A stretch of 64,000 nt of DNA from Rhodobacteraceae bacterium IMCC1335 (lineage in GTDB: Bacteria > Pseudomonadota > Alphaproteobacteria > Rhodobacterales > Rhodobacteraceae), in NCBI GenBank assembly GCA_039640495.1, contig CP046864.1, forward strand, positions 2,591,001 to 2,655,000. Reading direction: 5' to 3'. Under the pieces are notes generated by a model. That model made no database searches. It saw nothing but the letters and a program-made list of their open reading frames with translations, and had not been told where the DNA came from. The position numbers and the translations under genes are program-made. Below, in pieces: positions 17,461-28,004 of the stretch (positions within the stretch are counted from its first letter, which is position 1; each line of letters opens with the position of its first letter).

Positions 17461-18329
17461 TTAGCGATTACATCCGATTTCAAATAGTTGAAAAACTCGG
17501 AATCCGGCGACATAACCATCGTCGAATTCTGCCCCTTCAACGCGGTTCGATAAGCAGCCAAAGATCTGTAAAATTCGAAGAATTCCGGATCTGCCCCGAA
17601 CGCACTGGCAAAGATCGCATTTCGTTCTGCATCCGCCAAACCGCGGATGATTTCAGATTCGCGTCTCGCCTCGGATACGATCTCAACTTGTGTTCTATCC
17701 GCCAAAGCCCGTACCCGTTGCGCGGCTTCGTTCCCGCGCGCGATTTCATCTGCGGCTTCACGTTCGCGCTCGGCGCGCATTCTGGCGAAGGTTGCATCCA
17801 AATTGGCGCGCGGTAGATCGGTCCGTTTCAAGCGTACGTCAACCACTTCGATGCCCAGCGGCAGCGCTTTTTCAATCGCCGCGTTGCGGATCCGCGACAT
17901 CAAAACAGCCCGATCCGAACTAAGAATATCGTTCGAGCTAACCGAGCCTAGAACTTCACGCATCTCACTTTTCAAGATACTGTCCAAGCGGCTTTCTGCC
18001 ACTTGAACGCCCCCGGTGCCAACGGCTTCACGAAACTGGTTCACATCTGTGATCCGATATCGCGTAAACGCATCCACCACCAAGCGGCGATCATCCAAAG
18101 GCGTAACTTCCAGCGGGTCAACATCGCGGCTCAAAATTCGGTCATCATAGAAAACAACCTCTTGAATAAAGGGGATTTTAAACGCCAAACCAGGATCTTC
18201 TTTCACCGCCACCACGCGGCCAAATTGCAAAACCAGCGCTTTATTCCGCTCATCCACGATGAACACGGTTGACATGAACAGCGCAATCAAAACGACTGCG
18301 ACTGGCACAATAAAACTTAACTTACGCAT
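17457..18329 (-). CDS. hflC: HflC, subunit of the HflKC regulator of FtsH
   Basis: 290-residue SPFH/prohibitin-family membrane protein. One N-terminal transmembrane helix (about residues 7-25) is followed by the SPFH domain: VDERNKALVLQFGRVVAVKEDPGLAFKIPFIQ, then DVDPLEVTPLDDRRLVVDAFTRYRITD. A helical region rich in A/E/R follows (RMRAEREREAADEIARGNEAAQRVRA). HflC pairs with HflK to form a large cage around the FtsH protease and modulate it. Its start overlaps the hflK stop by one base. Confidence 0.96.
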   Translation of the reverse strand: MRKLSFIVPVAVVLIALFMSTVFIVDERNKALVLQFGRVVAVKEDPGLAFKIPFIQEVVFYDDRILSRDVDPLEVTPLDDRRLVVDAFTRYRITDVNQFREAVGTGGVQVAESRLDSILKSEMREVLGSVSSNDILSSDRAVLMSRIRNAAIEKALPLGIEVVDVRLKRTDLPRANLDATFARMRAEREREAADEIARGNEAAQRVRALADRTQVEIVSEARRESEIIRGLADAERNAIFASAFGADPEFFEFYRSLAAYRTALKGQNSTMVMSPDSEFFNYLKSDVIAK

Positions 18330-19462
18330 TAGTTTTTCTCCTGACGCAATTGGTTCAATGGCAGATAGGGCACCACGCCCTGACCGCCGATTTGATCATC
18401 GATGATCACCTTCTCAAGCCCACCTAGCACTTCTTCCATGGTTTCCAGATATAGCCGTTTGCGGGTTACCTCCGGGGCTTTGCTATATTCTTCCAAAACC
18501 GCACTAAAGCGGCTGGCTTCACCGGTCGCCTCATTCACCACGCGCGCGCGATATCCTTCGGCTTCTTCAAAGACCTGCGCAGATTCACCACGGGCCTGCG
18601 CCAAAACGCGGTTGGCATAGGCATCCGCTTGTTTTTCCAGACGGTCGCGCTCTTGCTCGGCGGCCTGCACGGCGCGGAACGCGTCAATCACCTGTTCGGG
18701 CGGATCGGCCCGATCAAAGTTCACCCGCACCAGGCTCACGCCGCTGCCATAGCTGTCAAGCGTTTCTTGAATGAGGGTTTCAAGATTTGCAGCGATCAAA
18801 CCCCGGTCACGGTTCAGGATCGGGGCCAATTCAGATTGGGCAATAATTTCGCGCATCGCAGATTCAGACACGGCGCGAATGGTCATTTGTGGATCGCGCA
18901 AGTTGAACAAATATTTTGCGGGATCGCTAATATTCCAGACCACCTCAAAATCAATATCCACGATATTTTCATCGCGCGTCAGCATCAAACCCGCGTCACT
19001 TCCGCGGCCACCCACGCCAATGCTTTCATTTTGTTCTCGGGTTACCGGCAACACTTCACGGGTGACAAGGGGCCAAGGGGCAAAGTTCAAACCCGGATTG
19101 CCAATAGAGGAAAACTTGCCAAGGAATAACTCAACCGACTTTTCTTCCGGCTTTACAGTGTAAAAGCTGGAAAAACTCCAAAACGCCACCAATAAAGCCG
19201 CAATCAATAAATAGCCGCTGCGGCCCATGCCGGGGCCGGATTGTTGCGAAGATCCGTTGGAGCCTCCGCCCGAACCGCCGCCCAATAGAACCTTCAGCTG
19301 CTCTTGGCCTTTGCGCAGCATATCATCCAATTCTGGTGGCATTTGCGGGCCATCATTGCGCGGACGACGATCGCCGCCGCCGTTGCCATTGGGACGGTTG
19401 CGATCATCATTATCATCGCCACCGCCGCCGCGGCCCCATGGGCCACCTGAGTTTCCAGTCAT
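18329..19462 (-). CDS. hflK: HflK, subunit of the HflKC regulator of FtsH
   Basis: 377-residue partner of HflC. The cytosolic N-terminus is rich in Gly, Asn, Asp and Arg (GGPWGRGGGGDDNDDRNRP), usual for HflK. A transmembrane helix follows at about residues 83-100 (GYLLIAALLVAFWSFSSFYTV). The SPFH domain has VKPEEKSVELFLGKFSSIGNPGLNFAPWP and EVVWNISDPAKYLFNLRDP. The coiled-coil part contains RDRLEKQADAYANRVLAQARGESAQ. First gene of the hflK-hflC-DUF2065-degP run. Confidence 0.96.
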   Translation of the reverse strand: MTGNSGGPWGRGGGGDDNDDRNRPNGNGGGDRRPRNDGPQMPPELDDMLRKGQEQLKVLLGGGSGGGSNGSSQQSGPGMGRSGYLLIAALLVAFWSFSSFYTVKPEEKSVELFLGKFSSIGNPGLNFAPWPLVTREVLPVTREQNESIGVGGRGSDAGLMLTRDENIVDIDFEVVWNISDPAKYLFNLRDPQMTIRAVSESAMREIIAQSELAPILNRDRGLIAANLETLIQETLDSYGSGVSLVRVNFDRADPPEQVIDAFRAVQAAEQERDRLEKQADAYANRVLAQARGESAQVFEEAEGYRARVVNEATGEASRFSAVLEEYSKAPEVTRKRLYLETMEEVLGGLEKVIIDDQIGGQGVVPYLPLNQLRQEKN

Positions 19463-19538
19463 TAAATTCGTTCCCTTATTTGACCTTGCATATTTGTGAA
19501 TTTCCCCAACTCTCTACATGGGCGTATTATTTTCAATT

Positions 19539-20897
19539 TCAACCGCTGCGTGATGGATGCCGCATCGTAACCAGTTCTTCGGCCAATGTCGGATGGACCG
19601 CCACGGCTTGATCAAAATCCGCTTTGCTCGCCCCCATTTTGATCGCAATCGCAACCATTTGGATCATTTCGCCGGCTCCGGGGGCGATGATATGACAGCC
19701 CAAAACCTTTTGGGAAGCTTGATCGACAACCAATTTCATAAAGGTTTTTTCGTCCTCTTGCGCAAAGCCTTGGCGCATCGGCTTGAATTGGGTGGTGTAA
19801 ATATCAACCGGGCCTTTGGCGCGTGCTTCTGCCTCGCTCTGCCCGATCGTGCCCAATTCTGGCTGGGTGAACACGGCCGTAGCGATCAAATCATGGTCAA
19901 CCGCCACCGGCTGGCCTTGGAACACGGTGGAGGTGAACGCCATAGCTTCGCGGATCGCCACAGGCGTAAGGTTCACCCGATCGGTCACATCGCCAATCGC
20001 ATAGATCGAGGGCACAGAGCTTTGCGAATAGGCATCCACTTCGATGGCACCATTCGGCTTTTGCCTTACCCCCAGCGTTTCCAAGCCCAAAGCATCACTA
20101 TTGGCGCGCCGACCAGTTGCAAACATCACCTGGTCAAACATGGCTGTTTCGCCATTGCTATCGGCAACCAAAAGGCCCTTCTCGGTTTTTTCGATCGATA
20201 CAACATTTACGTTGAGGCGCAGATCAACCCCGCGCAGCAGCATTTGCGCGGCCAAATGGCTGCGGGCTTCGTCATCAAAGCCGCGTAAAATTTGTTCTCC
20301 GCGGTAAAACTGCGTGGTTGCAACGCCAAGCCCGTTCATAATCCCTGCAAATTCACAGGCGATATACCCACCGCCGACGATCAAAATGCGTTTGGGCAGG
20401 GTCTTTAATAAAAACATTTCATTTGAACTGATCGCATGCTCAATCCCGGGGATATCCGGCAAAACTGGGCGGCCGCCAGTGGCCACCAATATATGCTCTG
20501 CCGTTATGCGCGTGCCATCTGCCAGCTCAACGCAATGCGGATCCACGATGCGGGCGCGGGCGTCAAAACTTGTAACGCCGGCCCCGCTGAGCAAGCGCCG
20601 ATACACCCCCTCTAGCCGATCAAGCTCGGCGTGCAAATTGCCGCGCAATTTCGACCAATCAAACCGGACATTATCGATCTGCCAGCCATAGGCTTTTGCT
20701 TGGCTGGGCATCTGGCTATACTCGCTGGCATAAACCATCAGCTTTTTCGGCACGCAGCCCCGAATCACACAGGTGCCGCCATAGCGATCTTCTTCGGCAA
20801 GGCCGACTTTCACCCCCAACTCACCAGCCGCAACGCGCGCCGCGCGCACGCCGCCGGACCCACCGCCAATAACGAATAAATTGAAATCAAACCGCAT
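19539..20897 (-). CDS. gor: Glutathione-disulfide reductase
   Basis: 452-residue FAD-dependent disulfide reductase that regenerates GSH with NADPH. Seen: FAD site VIGGGSGGVRAARVAA, redox-active disulfide GGTCVIRGCVPKKLMVYASE (CVIRGC), NAD(P) site RILIVGGGYIACEFAGIM, second FAD motif SIYAIGDVTDR, and the C-terminal dimer motif HPTLAEELVTMR with the His-Glu pair. CVIRGCVPKK is typical of glutathione reductase rather than lipoamide dehydrogenase. It starts 2 bases after the rpiA stop codon, so both are probably one operon tied by NADPH/pentose-phosphate metabolism. Confidence 0.96.
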   Translation of the reverse strand: MRFDFNLFVIGGGSGGVRAARVAAGELGVKVGLAEEDRYGGTCVIRGCVPKKLMVYASEYSQMPSQAKAYGWQIDNVRFDWSKLRGNLHAELDRLEGVYRRLLSGAGVTSFDARARIVDPHCVELADGTRITAEHILVATGGRPVLPDIPGIEHAISSNEMFLLKTLPKRILIVGGGYIACEFAGIMNGLGVATTQFYRGEQILRGFDDEARSHLAAQMLLRGVDLRLNVNVVSIEKTEKGLLVADSNGETAMFDQVMFATGRRANSDALGLETLGVRQKPNGAIEVDAYSQSSVPSIYAIGDVTDRVNLTPVAIREAMAFTSTVFQGQPVAVDHDLIATAVFTQPELGTIGQSEAEARAKGPVDIYTTQFKPMRQGFAQEDEKTFMKLVVDQASQKVLGCHIIAPGAGEMIQMVAIAIKMGASKADFDQAVAVHPTLAEELVTMRHPSRSG

Positions 20898-20899
20898 CT

Positions 20900-21685
20900 T
20901 CAGCGCCCTAAATCGGCCAAGCGTGCGGCTTGATCTAGATCGATCTGGCTGGCCTCTTCAGTGCCTGTGGCGACATCCGTATAAGATACCCGCCCATCCG
21001 AATGGCCGATCACCAATGCGCTGCAGATACCAATGAACAATCCATTTTCAACCACCCCCGGCACTTGGTTCAACGCCTGCGCTAAGGCTGCGGGATCGGG
21101 AATAGTCTGAAGTTCAAGATCCAAAATATGGTTGCCCTCATCGGTAACAAAAAGGCCCGCTTGGCCCGGCCTGAATTTGATATCAGGATTGGCGAGTCCC
21201 AAATCTTCCAAGGCGGCTTTGATCAAAGTTTCGCTTGCGCGTTTGCCAAAGCCGATCACTTCCACGGGCAATGCAAACTTACCCAGCCGCGCCACTTGCT
21301 TGTCAGAATCGGCGATCACCACCATTCGATCACTGGCTTTGGCAACAATTTTTTCTTGCAGCAGCGCGCCGCCACCGCCCTTTATCAAAGAAAACTGGGC
21401 GTCCACCTCATCGGCCCCATCAATCGTTAAATCAAGCCAACCGGCTGCATCGAGCGTGGTTAATGGGATCCCAAGCGCACCGGCCAGCGCCGCGGTTTGC
21501 TTGGATGTTGGCACGGCTTGAAAGCGCAAACCTTCCTCGTGTTGGCGCGCCGCCAGGGCGCGGACCAACCACGCTGCGGTGCTGCCAGTGCCCAAGCCAA
21601 CCTTCATACCCGTTTCAACCAATTCAGACGCCCGTTTGGCAGCAGCGAATTTCGCCGCATCTGCAGCAGCCAGCGGTTGGCTCAT
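20900..21685 (-). CDS. rpiA: Ribose-5-phosphate isomerase A
   Basis: Interconverts ribose-5-phosphate and ribulose-5-phosphate. Seen: KVGLGTGSTAAWLVRAL (phosphate-binding), PTSKQTAALA, LDLTIDGADEVDAQFSLIKGGGGALLQEKIVA with the catalytic DGADE and KGGGGA, and PVEVIGFG. 261 residues. The ATG at 21685 is used, with GGGAG 7 bases upstream. An in-frame GTG one codon earlier is possible but has a short spacer. Upstream gene of the rpiA-gor pair. Confidence 0.96.
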   Translation of the reverse strand: MSQPLAAADAAKFAAAKRASELVETGMKVGLGTGSTAAWLVRALAARQHEEGLRFQAVPTSKQTAALAGALGIPLTTLDAAGWLDLTIDGADEVDAQFSLIKGGGGALLQEKIVAKASDRMVVIADSDKQVARLGKFALPVEVIGFGKRASETLIKAALEDLGLANPDIKFRPGQAGLFVTDEGNHILDLELQTIPDPAALAQALNQVPGVVENGLFIGICSALVIGHSDGRVSYTDVATGTEEASQIDLDQAARLADLGR

Positions 21686-21846
21686 CACGCGATCTCCCTT
21701 TTAAACCTCCGCCATCCATAAAGCACTCTTGCTCGATGTGCGAGGGGGCTTTTGTGTTAATCCAATCGACTTTGGGTTGCTTTTTGTCCTATCAGCGGCG
21801 AATTTCTTATCGAAAGGTCGTTTTTCTGTCTAAATCTAAACAGATG

Positions 21847-21880
21847 CAAAGTTAGAGAGGCGCATCGGCCTCTAACTTTG
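21847..21880. repeat. Perfect 11-base inverted repeat in the sdaA/rpiA intergenic region
   Basis: CAAAGTTAGAG (21847-21857) and CTCTAACTTTG (21870-21880) are perfect inverted copies around a 12-base loop, 71-104 bases before the sdaA start. It could be an mRNA hairpin in the sdaA leader or a protein-binding dyad between the divergent rpiA and sdaA genes. No U-tract follows on either strand, so a plain terminator is unlikely. Confidence 0.55.
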
Positions 21881-21950
21881 AAACGTGATACTATTTTGAT
21901 ATTGAAGCATCATTCGTTTACAGGATCTGATTTTAAAAGGATGAATGATC

Positions 21951-23324
<1,374 letters not shown>

Positions 23325-23389
23325 AACCCTGCGGAGCACCAGCGCCTTTTAAAATCTTCAGCAGCCGCGCTGAATAATAAGGAAGACCA

Positions 23390-24322
23390 ATGTCTGTACC
23401 GACGAGCGCCCCTTCAGCACTGAGCAGCGATCGGGTTGTTCTGGGCATCGCCATGATGCTTGGATTTTGTGCCTGCGCGCCTTTGTTAGATGTGGCCGCA
23501 AAACTGGCGGCAGATGAAATTCCAGTGGCACAGATTACCACCGCGCGCTTTGCGGTGCAGAGCGTTATCATGTTTCCGGTGGCGTTGCTTTTGGGCTTTT
23601 CTCTTCGAGTACCGCGGGCTTTGATGGGGCCATTGATTGCCCGTGCTGTATTTTTAATTGCTTCAACCTATTGTTTCGTTGCGGCAATTGCGGTGATGCC
23701 GATCGCCGATGCATTAGCGATCGTTTTTGTCGAACCGTTTATTCTTTTGCTCTTGGGGCGGTTTTTCTTTTCCGAACCAGTTGGTTCGCGCAGATTAACC
23801 GCTAGCCTTGTGGGGTTTTGCGGAGTGATTTTGGTAATACAACCCAGTTTTTCAGCCTTTGGAGCCGTGGCTTTCTTTCCTTTGGCAACCGCCCTGACCT
23901 TTGCGCTCTACATGTTGGTGACGCGCAGCATATCGCAAAGCCTTCACCCAATTCCCTTGCAATTTCACACCGCCGTGGCGGGAACGTTTTTGTGTTTGCC
24001 TTTCTTGATCTGGGGGTCTTCAACAGAATCACCCCTTTTCGCACCGGTGATGCCAGTCGGGATTTTTTGGCTTTGGTTATTCGCTGTGGGCGCCTTTGCC
24101 TCTATCTCACACCTGCTGATCAGCTATGCGTTAAAGTTTGCGCCCTCAACCACTTTGGCGCCCCTGCACTATCTTGAAATCGTGAGTGCTTTATTCTTTG
24201 GCTATTTGATTTTTAACGATATTCCCAACCAGACGGCCATCATCGGTACAAGCATTATCATCGGCTCCGGGCTCTATGTGTTTTACCGTGAGCGGAAGCT
24301 TGAAAAATTAAAACAACTTTAG
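23390..24322 (+). CDS. EamA/DMT-superfamily permease (first of a tandem pair)
   Basis: 310-residue permease with about ten hydrophobic helices in two EamA repeats: VMPIADALAIVFVEPFILLLLGRFFFSEPVG in the first, APLHYLEIVSALFFGYLIFNDIPNQTAIIGTSIII in the second. A good ribosome site (AAGGAAG) lies 65 bases after sdaA. Its layout is very close to the next gene (ADAxAIVF, GVILVIQPSFS against GTLMVIQPSFQ, PLHYLEI against PLQYLEI), so the two are ancient tandem duplicates. The substrate is unknown; position after sdaA hints at amino-acid or metabolite export, but this is inference. Confidence 0.88.
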   Translation: MSVPTSAPSALSSDRVVLGIAMMLGFCACAPLLDVAAKLAADEIPVAQITTARFAVQSVIMFPVALLLGFSLRVPRALMGPLIARAVFLIASTYCFVAAIAVMPIADALAIVFVEPFILLLLGRFFFSEPVGSRRLTASLVGFCGVILVIQPSFSAFGAVAFFPLATALTFALYMLVTRSISQSLHPIPLQFHTAVAGTFLCLPFLIWGSSTESPLFAPVMPVGIFWLWLFAVGAFASISHLLISYALKFAPSTTLAPLHYLEIVSALFFGYLIFNDIPNQTAIIGTSIIIGSGLYVFYRERKLEKLKQL

Positions 24323-24358
24323 ATTGCAACTGGTCTTGTTTCAACCTATAGTAGAAAC

Positions 24359-25297
24359 ATGGAACAAAATCGCACCCTTCTCGGTATCGGCTTTATGCTG
24401 CTTTTCTGTACACTTGCCCCGCTAGGCGACGCCTTAGCCAAAATCCTTGGCCAGACCGTCGCTCTGGGACCGCTCATTTTCATTCGCTTCGCCATACAGG
24501 TGATCATCTTGGCGCCAATGGCTTTGGCCATCGGAGGCAGCTGGCATTTTTCTGGCAAGTTTTTAACCCTCTCTGCAATTCGCACAGTGCTGCAAATCAC
24601 GGGGATCGCGATAATGGTAGTGGCCTTACAATATTTGCCGCTTGCCGATGCTGTTGCTATTGTTTTCATCCTGCCATTGCTGGTGATCTTACTCGGCTGG
24701 GCCGTGTTAAAAGAAGACGTCAGCAAAGAACGCTTACTGGCCTGCGTGGTGGGCTTCATAGGTACATTGATGGTCATACAACCGTCATTTCAAGAGGTGG
24801 GTTTCTATGCGCTTCTACCGCTTCTCGTGGCGTTTATTTTCGCAATTTTCATGTTGATTACGCGTTTCATCACCCAAGAAAACGATGTGATTAAAGTCCA
24901 AACCGTGAACGGTGTTATGGCGGTGGTTCTGATTGCCCCTGCGCTGCTGATCTTTAAGGACGGCTCTGTGCCACTGTTTGATTTTTCCACCATCAGCTCG
25001 AATAAAATCTTTTTGTTGATCAGCTTTGGCTCTGTGGGCACCTTTGCCTTGCTCAGCATGACCTGGTCGCTCAGCTATCTGCCCTCAGCGACCACGGCGC
25101 CGCTGCAATATTTGGAAATTCCGATCGTCACCTTATTTGGTTGGCTTCTTTTCTCAGAACTGCCGAACCCACTTGCATCGGCGGGCATTGTGATAACGAT
25201 GGCCTCAGGTCTATACGTTATGTTCCACGAGCAGGCCAAGACGGCGCAGCGTCCAGCGCTGCAGCGACCTGCGCAAGATGTAATCGCGGCAGAATAA
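24359..25297 (+). CDS. EamA/DMT-superfamily permease (second of a tandem pair)
   Basis: 312-residue permease, two EamA repeats: YLPLADAVAIVFILPLLVILLGWAVLKEDVSKERL, then LPSATTAPLQYLEIPIVTLFGWLLFSELPNPLASAGIVI. The gene follows its paralogue by 36 bases. The last 80 bases overlap the 3' end of the convergent thiamine pyrophosphokinase gene, and the corresponding C-terminal tail (after YVMFHEQAK) is hydrophilic and alanine/proline-rich. The tail may have been added by read-through into the neighbour. Transport substrate unknown. Confidence 0.88.
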   Translation: MEQNRTLLGIGFMLLFCTLAPLGDALAKILGQTVALGPLIFIRFAIQVIILAPMALAIGGSWHFSGKFLTLSAIRTVLQITGIAIMVVALQYLPLADAVAIVFILPLLVILLGWAVLKEDVSKERLLACVVGFIGTLMVIQPSFQEVGFYALLPLLVAFIFAIFMLITRFITQENDVIKVQTVNGVMAVVLIAPALLIFKDGSVPLFDFSTISSNKIFLLISFGSVGTFALLSMTWSLSYLPSATTAPLQYLEIPIVTLFGWLLFSELPNPLASAGIVITMASGLYVMFHEQAKTAQRPALQRPAQDVIAAE

Positions 25298-25901
25298 CCA
25301 ACATTTTGGCCTTCTCTGGCTGAAGCCGAAGCGCACCACTCACCTTATTTGACGTTCCAACTTGACCATCGGGTTGGAATGTTAGGCCGTGCGTGGGCCA
25401 ATATAGGCCCTCTGATAAGATTTTGACCGGTGCCATAGGAAATAAAGACAGCCGCGTTTCAAGCGGTAAATCCAGCGAAAGCCGCGGCGGTGCCAAAAAG
25501 ACGATATCCTCAGATCCCAAAAGAATGCATTTGCGGTGGGGATAGCGCACCAATACGGTTTGAGCTGTCAAAGCGTGATCAAACCGTCCCCCTAAAAAGC
25601 CGACCCCGAAGATCATCGGGGCGGCAAGGCGAGCCAGCGATTTTTCAAAATCGGTGCTGTCTTGTTCAGCAATTGGAAAAAATAGGTTACGCTCCCACAG
25701 CTGCTGGTGTTCCAAAGCAACAGAATCCATATCTCCAATCACCGCCAGCGGGTCAACGCCCAGTGCGCGCAAATGGTTCACCCCCCCATCTGCAGCAATC
25801 GCTTTCGGAGCAAAATTAAGCGCAAAGCGCAGCAAATCCGCGGCAAGCGGCGCTGCGCCAACCAACGTGACCGGATGCGAGTAAGAAAATTGCGGCTCCA
25901 T
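25218..25901 (-). CDS. thiN: Thiamine pyrophosphokinase
   Basis: Transfers pyrophosphate from ATP to thiamine, making the TPP cofactor. Seen: AIAADGGVNHLRALGVDPLAVIGDMDSV with the conserved GGVN and GDMDS motifs, EQDSTDFEKSLA (D-x-T/S-D-x-E/K), GFLGGRFDHALTAQTVL, and the C-terminal GLTFQPDGQVGTSNKVSG. About 227 residues. The ATG at 25901 is preferred (AAGGG 9 bases upstream) over the one at 25910, which abuts the same Shine-Dalgarno. Its 3' end overlaps the convergent DMT permease by 80 bases. Confidence 0.93.
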   Translation of the reverse strand: MEPQFSYSHPVTLVGAAPLAADLLRFALNFAPKAIAADGGVNHLRALGVDPLAVIGDMDSVALEHQQLWERNLFFPIAEQDSTDFEKSLARLAAPMIFGVGFLGGRFDHALTAQTVLVRYPHRKCILLGSEDIVFLAPPRLSLDLPLETRLSLFPMAPVKILSEGLYWPTHGLTFQPDGQVGTSNKVSGALRLQPEKAKMLVILPRLHLAQVAAALDAAPSWPARGT

Positions 25902-26039
25902 CGGGATCATCCCTTTTTCAGATCATCTTTCGGCAAAAACCGCCAGAGCAAGTTCATACCCGCAGCCCTGCGGTTACACCTGCCTTCAGGCGGCGTCACA
26001 ACATCCGGCAATGCCGGCAATTCGCGGTTCAAAGCCGCG

Positions 26040-26267
26040 CTATAGCGCATCATCCTGATCGGGATCAGCTTGTCCGATACCGCGAAATATAAACCGCAAT
26101 GGAAACGCCCAAAGCACCCCAAGCACCACATAGACAAGCAGCTCAACAAAAATTGAGGGGCGCTCAAAGACGCCAACCAGATTAACCGCCGCCACCACGT
26201 AAAGCGGCAATCCAATCACCAACACAAATAATGACCAGCGCCGCCGAGCTTTATAACTTAACTCCAA
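26040..26267 (-). CDS. DUF2842 family small membrane protein
   Basis: 75 residues, two transmembrane helices: LFVLVIGLPLYVVAAVNLVGVF and IFVELLVYVVLGVLWAFPLRFIF, ending in RGIGQADPDQDDA. The FERPSIFVEL linker and GIGQADPD tail are hallmarks of the alphaproteobacterial DUF2842 family. Function unknown. It starts 34 bases after purA on the same strand and is likely co-transcribed. Confidence 0.9.
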   Translation of the reverse strand: MELSYKARRRWSLFVLVIGLPLYVVAAVNLVGVFERPSIFVELLVYVVLGVLWAFPLRFIFRGIGQADPDQDDAL

Positions 26268-26301
26268 ATCCTATCTCCCTGTTAGCCAAACCTAAACCGT
26301 T

Positions 26302-27594
26302 TTAATCCGCGAAAGGATCTGTCACCAAAATCGTGTCATCCCGCTCGGGTGAGGTTGAAACTAGCGCAACCGGACACCCTATCAACTCTTCCACGCGGCG
26401 CACGTATTTAATTGTGTTGGCGGGCAAATCTGCCCAGCTGCGCGCGCCTTCGGTACTTTCGCTCCAACCTGCCATTTCCTCATAGATTGGAACGCAGCGG
26501 GCCTGCTCATCCGCAGCTGTCGGCAAATAATCCAATTGGGTGTCATCAAGCATATAGCCTGTACAGATTTTCAAGGTCTCAAACCCGTCCAAAACATCCA
26601 GTTTTGTAAAGGCGATGCCGCTCACGCCGGAGGTGGCGCAAGTTTGGCGTACGAGGGCTGCGTCAAACCAGCCGCAGCGGCGCTTACGCCCCGTGACAAC
26701 GCCAAATTCATGGCCCCGCTCTCCCAAACGCTGCCCATCCGCATCGTCAAGTTCGGTGGGAAATGGCCCCTCACCCACGCGGGTTGTATAGGCTTTAACA
26801 ATGCCCAGAACAAAATCAATGGATCCTGGCCCAACGCCGGATCCTGTCGCCGCTTGACCCGCGATCACATTTGACGAGGTTACAAAGGGATAGGTTCCAA
26901 AATCAATATCAAGCAAACTGCCCTGCGCGCCTTCAAATAAAATGCGATGCCCTGCTTTGCGCTTTTCTGCCAAAACTTTCCAAACGGGCGCCGCGAATTT
27001 TAGCACGCTTGGCGCAATCTCCTGCAGCGCAGCCAATAAAGCTGTGCGGTCAACTTGAGGCAGCCCCATACCACGGCGCAATGTATCGTGATGTTGCAAC
27101 ATACGATCGACGCGCGTTTCAAGCGTGGCCGGATCGGCCAGATCTGCAACGCGTATCGCGCGCCGCCCAACTTTATCCTCGTAGGCGGGGCCGATACCTC
27201 GGCCTGTTGTTCCAATTTTCGCCACATTGTTTTGCGTTTCGCGGGCTCGGTCTAATTCTCCGTGAACGGGAAGAATCAAAGGGGTATTTTCCGCCACCAT
27301 CAAGTTTTCAGGGTTAATCTCGACCCCTTGGCCCGTCAACTTGGCAATTTCCTCGCGCAGATGCCAGGGATCCAGCACCACGCCATTGCCAATCACCGAT
27401 AATTTTCCGCCTCGAACGATGCCAGAGGGCAAAAGCGAAAGCTTATACACTTGGCCTTCAATCACCAGCGTATGACCAGCATTATGACCGCCTTGGAACC
27501 GCACGATCACATCGGCGCGTTCGCTCAGCCAATCGACTATTTTGCCTTTTCCTTCATCGCCCCACTGAGCGCCGACCACAACGACGTTTGCCAT
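26302..27594 (-). CDS. purA: Adenylosuccinate synthetase
   Basis: GTP-dependent ligase joining IMP and aspartate, the first committed step to AMP. Seen: [21 protein letters not shown] (P-loop-like GDEGKGK), [57 protein letters not shown], and [15 protein letters not shown]. The C-terminal KTD-type nucleotide-binding segment reads AFTKLDVLD. 430 residues, full length. Confidence 0.97.
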   Translation of the reverse strand: MANVVVVGAQWGDEGKGKIVDWLSERADVIVRFQGGHNAGHTLVIEGQVYKLSLLPSGIVRGGKLSVIGNGVVLDPWHLREEIAKLTGQGVEINPENLMVAENTPLILPVHGELDRARETQNNVAKIGTTGRGIGPAYEDKVGRRAIRVADLADPATLETRVDRMLQHHDTLRRGMGLPQVDRTALLAALQEIAPSVLKFAAPVWKVLAEKRKAGHRILFEGAQGSLLDIDFGTYPFVTSSNVIAGQAATGSGVGPGSIDFVLGIVKAYTTRVGEGPFPTELDDADGQRLGERGHEFGVVTGRKRRCGWFDAALVRQTCATSGVSGIAFTKLDVLDGFETLKICTGYMLDDTQLDYLPTAADEQARCVPIYEEMAGWSESTEGARSWADLPANTIKYVRRVEELIGCPVALVSTSPERDDTILVTDPFAD

Positions 27595-27683
27595 AAAGGA
27601 CCTTTCAAAATAAGTTAAAACCCGCGCCCGTATAACGAGGCTTTGCCCAAGAGTGAACCTCGAATTTTGTTAAGAGTTCATTT

Positions 27684-28004
27684 TCAATCGGGCAAGCGCA
27701 CCGGCGCCCCATGCGGCGTTGATACATAAGCTTTTTGCCATGCGGTTTTCACGCTCGCAAGCTGGTCTAAGCTGGCCATATCCAAGCGCTGCAAAACGGC
27801 TTCGAGGGTTTCCAACCAAACCAAAAAATAATCTTCGCCGCCGTTTAATTGCTTATCCAAACCGCGGCGCGCCAGCCCTGCCCCGAACCAGCCCGTCCAC
27901 TCGCTCCAGGAAAAATGCCCCTGTTCATTCAAACAAACGGTCACAGCAAAAAGATCCGCGTGCCATGGTTGCTCAAAGGCGGGTGCGGGTAACTCGGCCC
28001 TCAT
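27684..28004 (-). CDS. Nitrile hydratase accessory protein (activator, beta N-terminus-like)
   Basis: 106 residues resembling the N-terminal helical part of nitrile hydratase beta subunits: PAFEQPWHADLFAVTVCLNEQGHFSWSEWTGWFGAGLA, then GEDYFLVWLETLEAVL. Such P14K/NhlE-type proteins bind the alpha subunit and deliver cobalt during maturation. The start at 28004 (MRAELPAP) overlaps the beta-subunit stop codon as ATGA, so translation is coupled. Last gene of the nthA-nthB-activator operon. Confidence 0.87.
   Translation of the reverse strand: MRAELPAPAFEQPWHADLFAVTVCLNEQGHFSWSEWTGWFGAGLARRGLDKQLNGGEDYFLVWLETLEAVLQRLDMASLDQLASVKTAWQKAYVSTPHGAPVRLPD

Noticed and set aside
19557..20288. 243-codon open frame antisense to gor
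   Set aside because: It mirrors a fully conserved glutathione reductase, has no ribosome site and no known motif.
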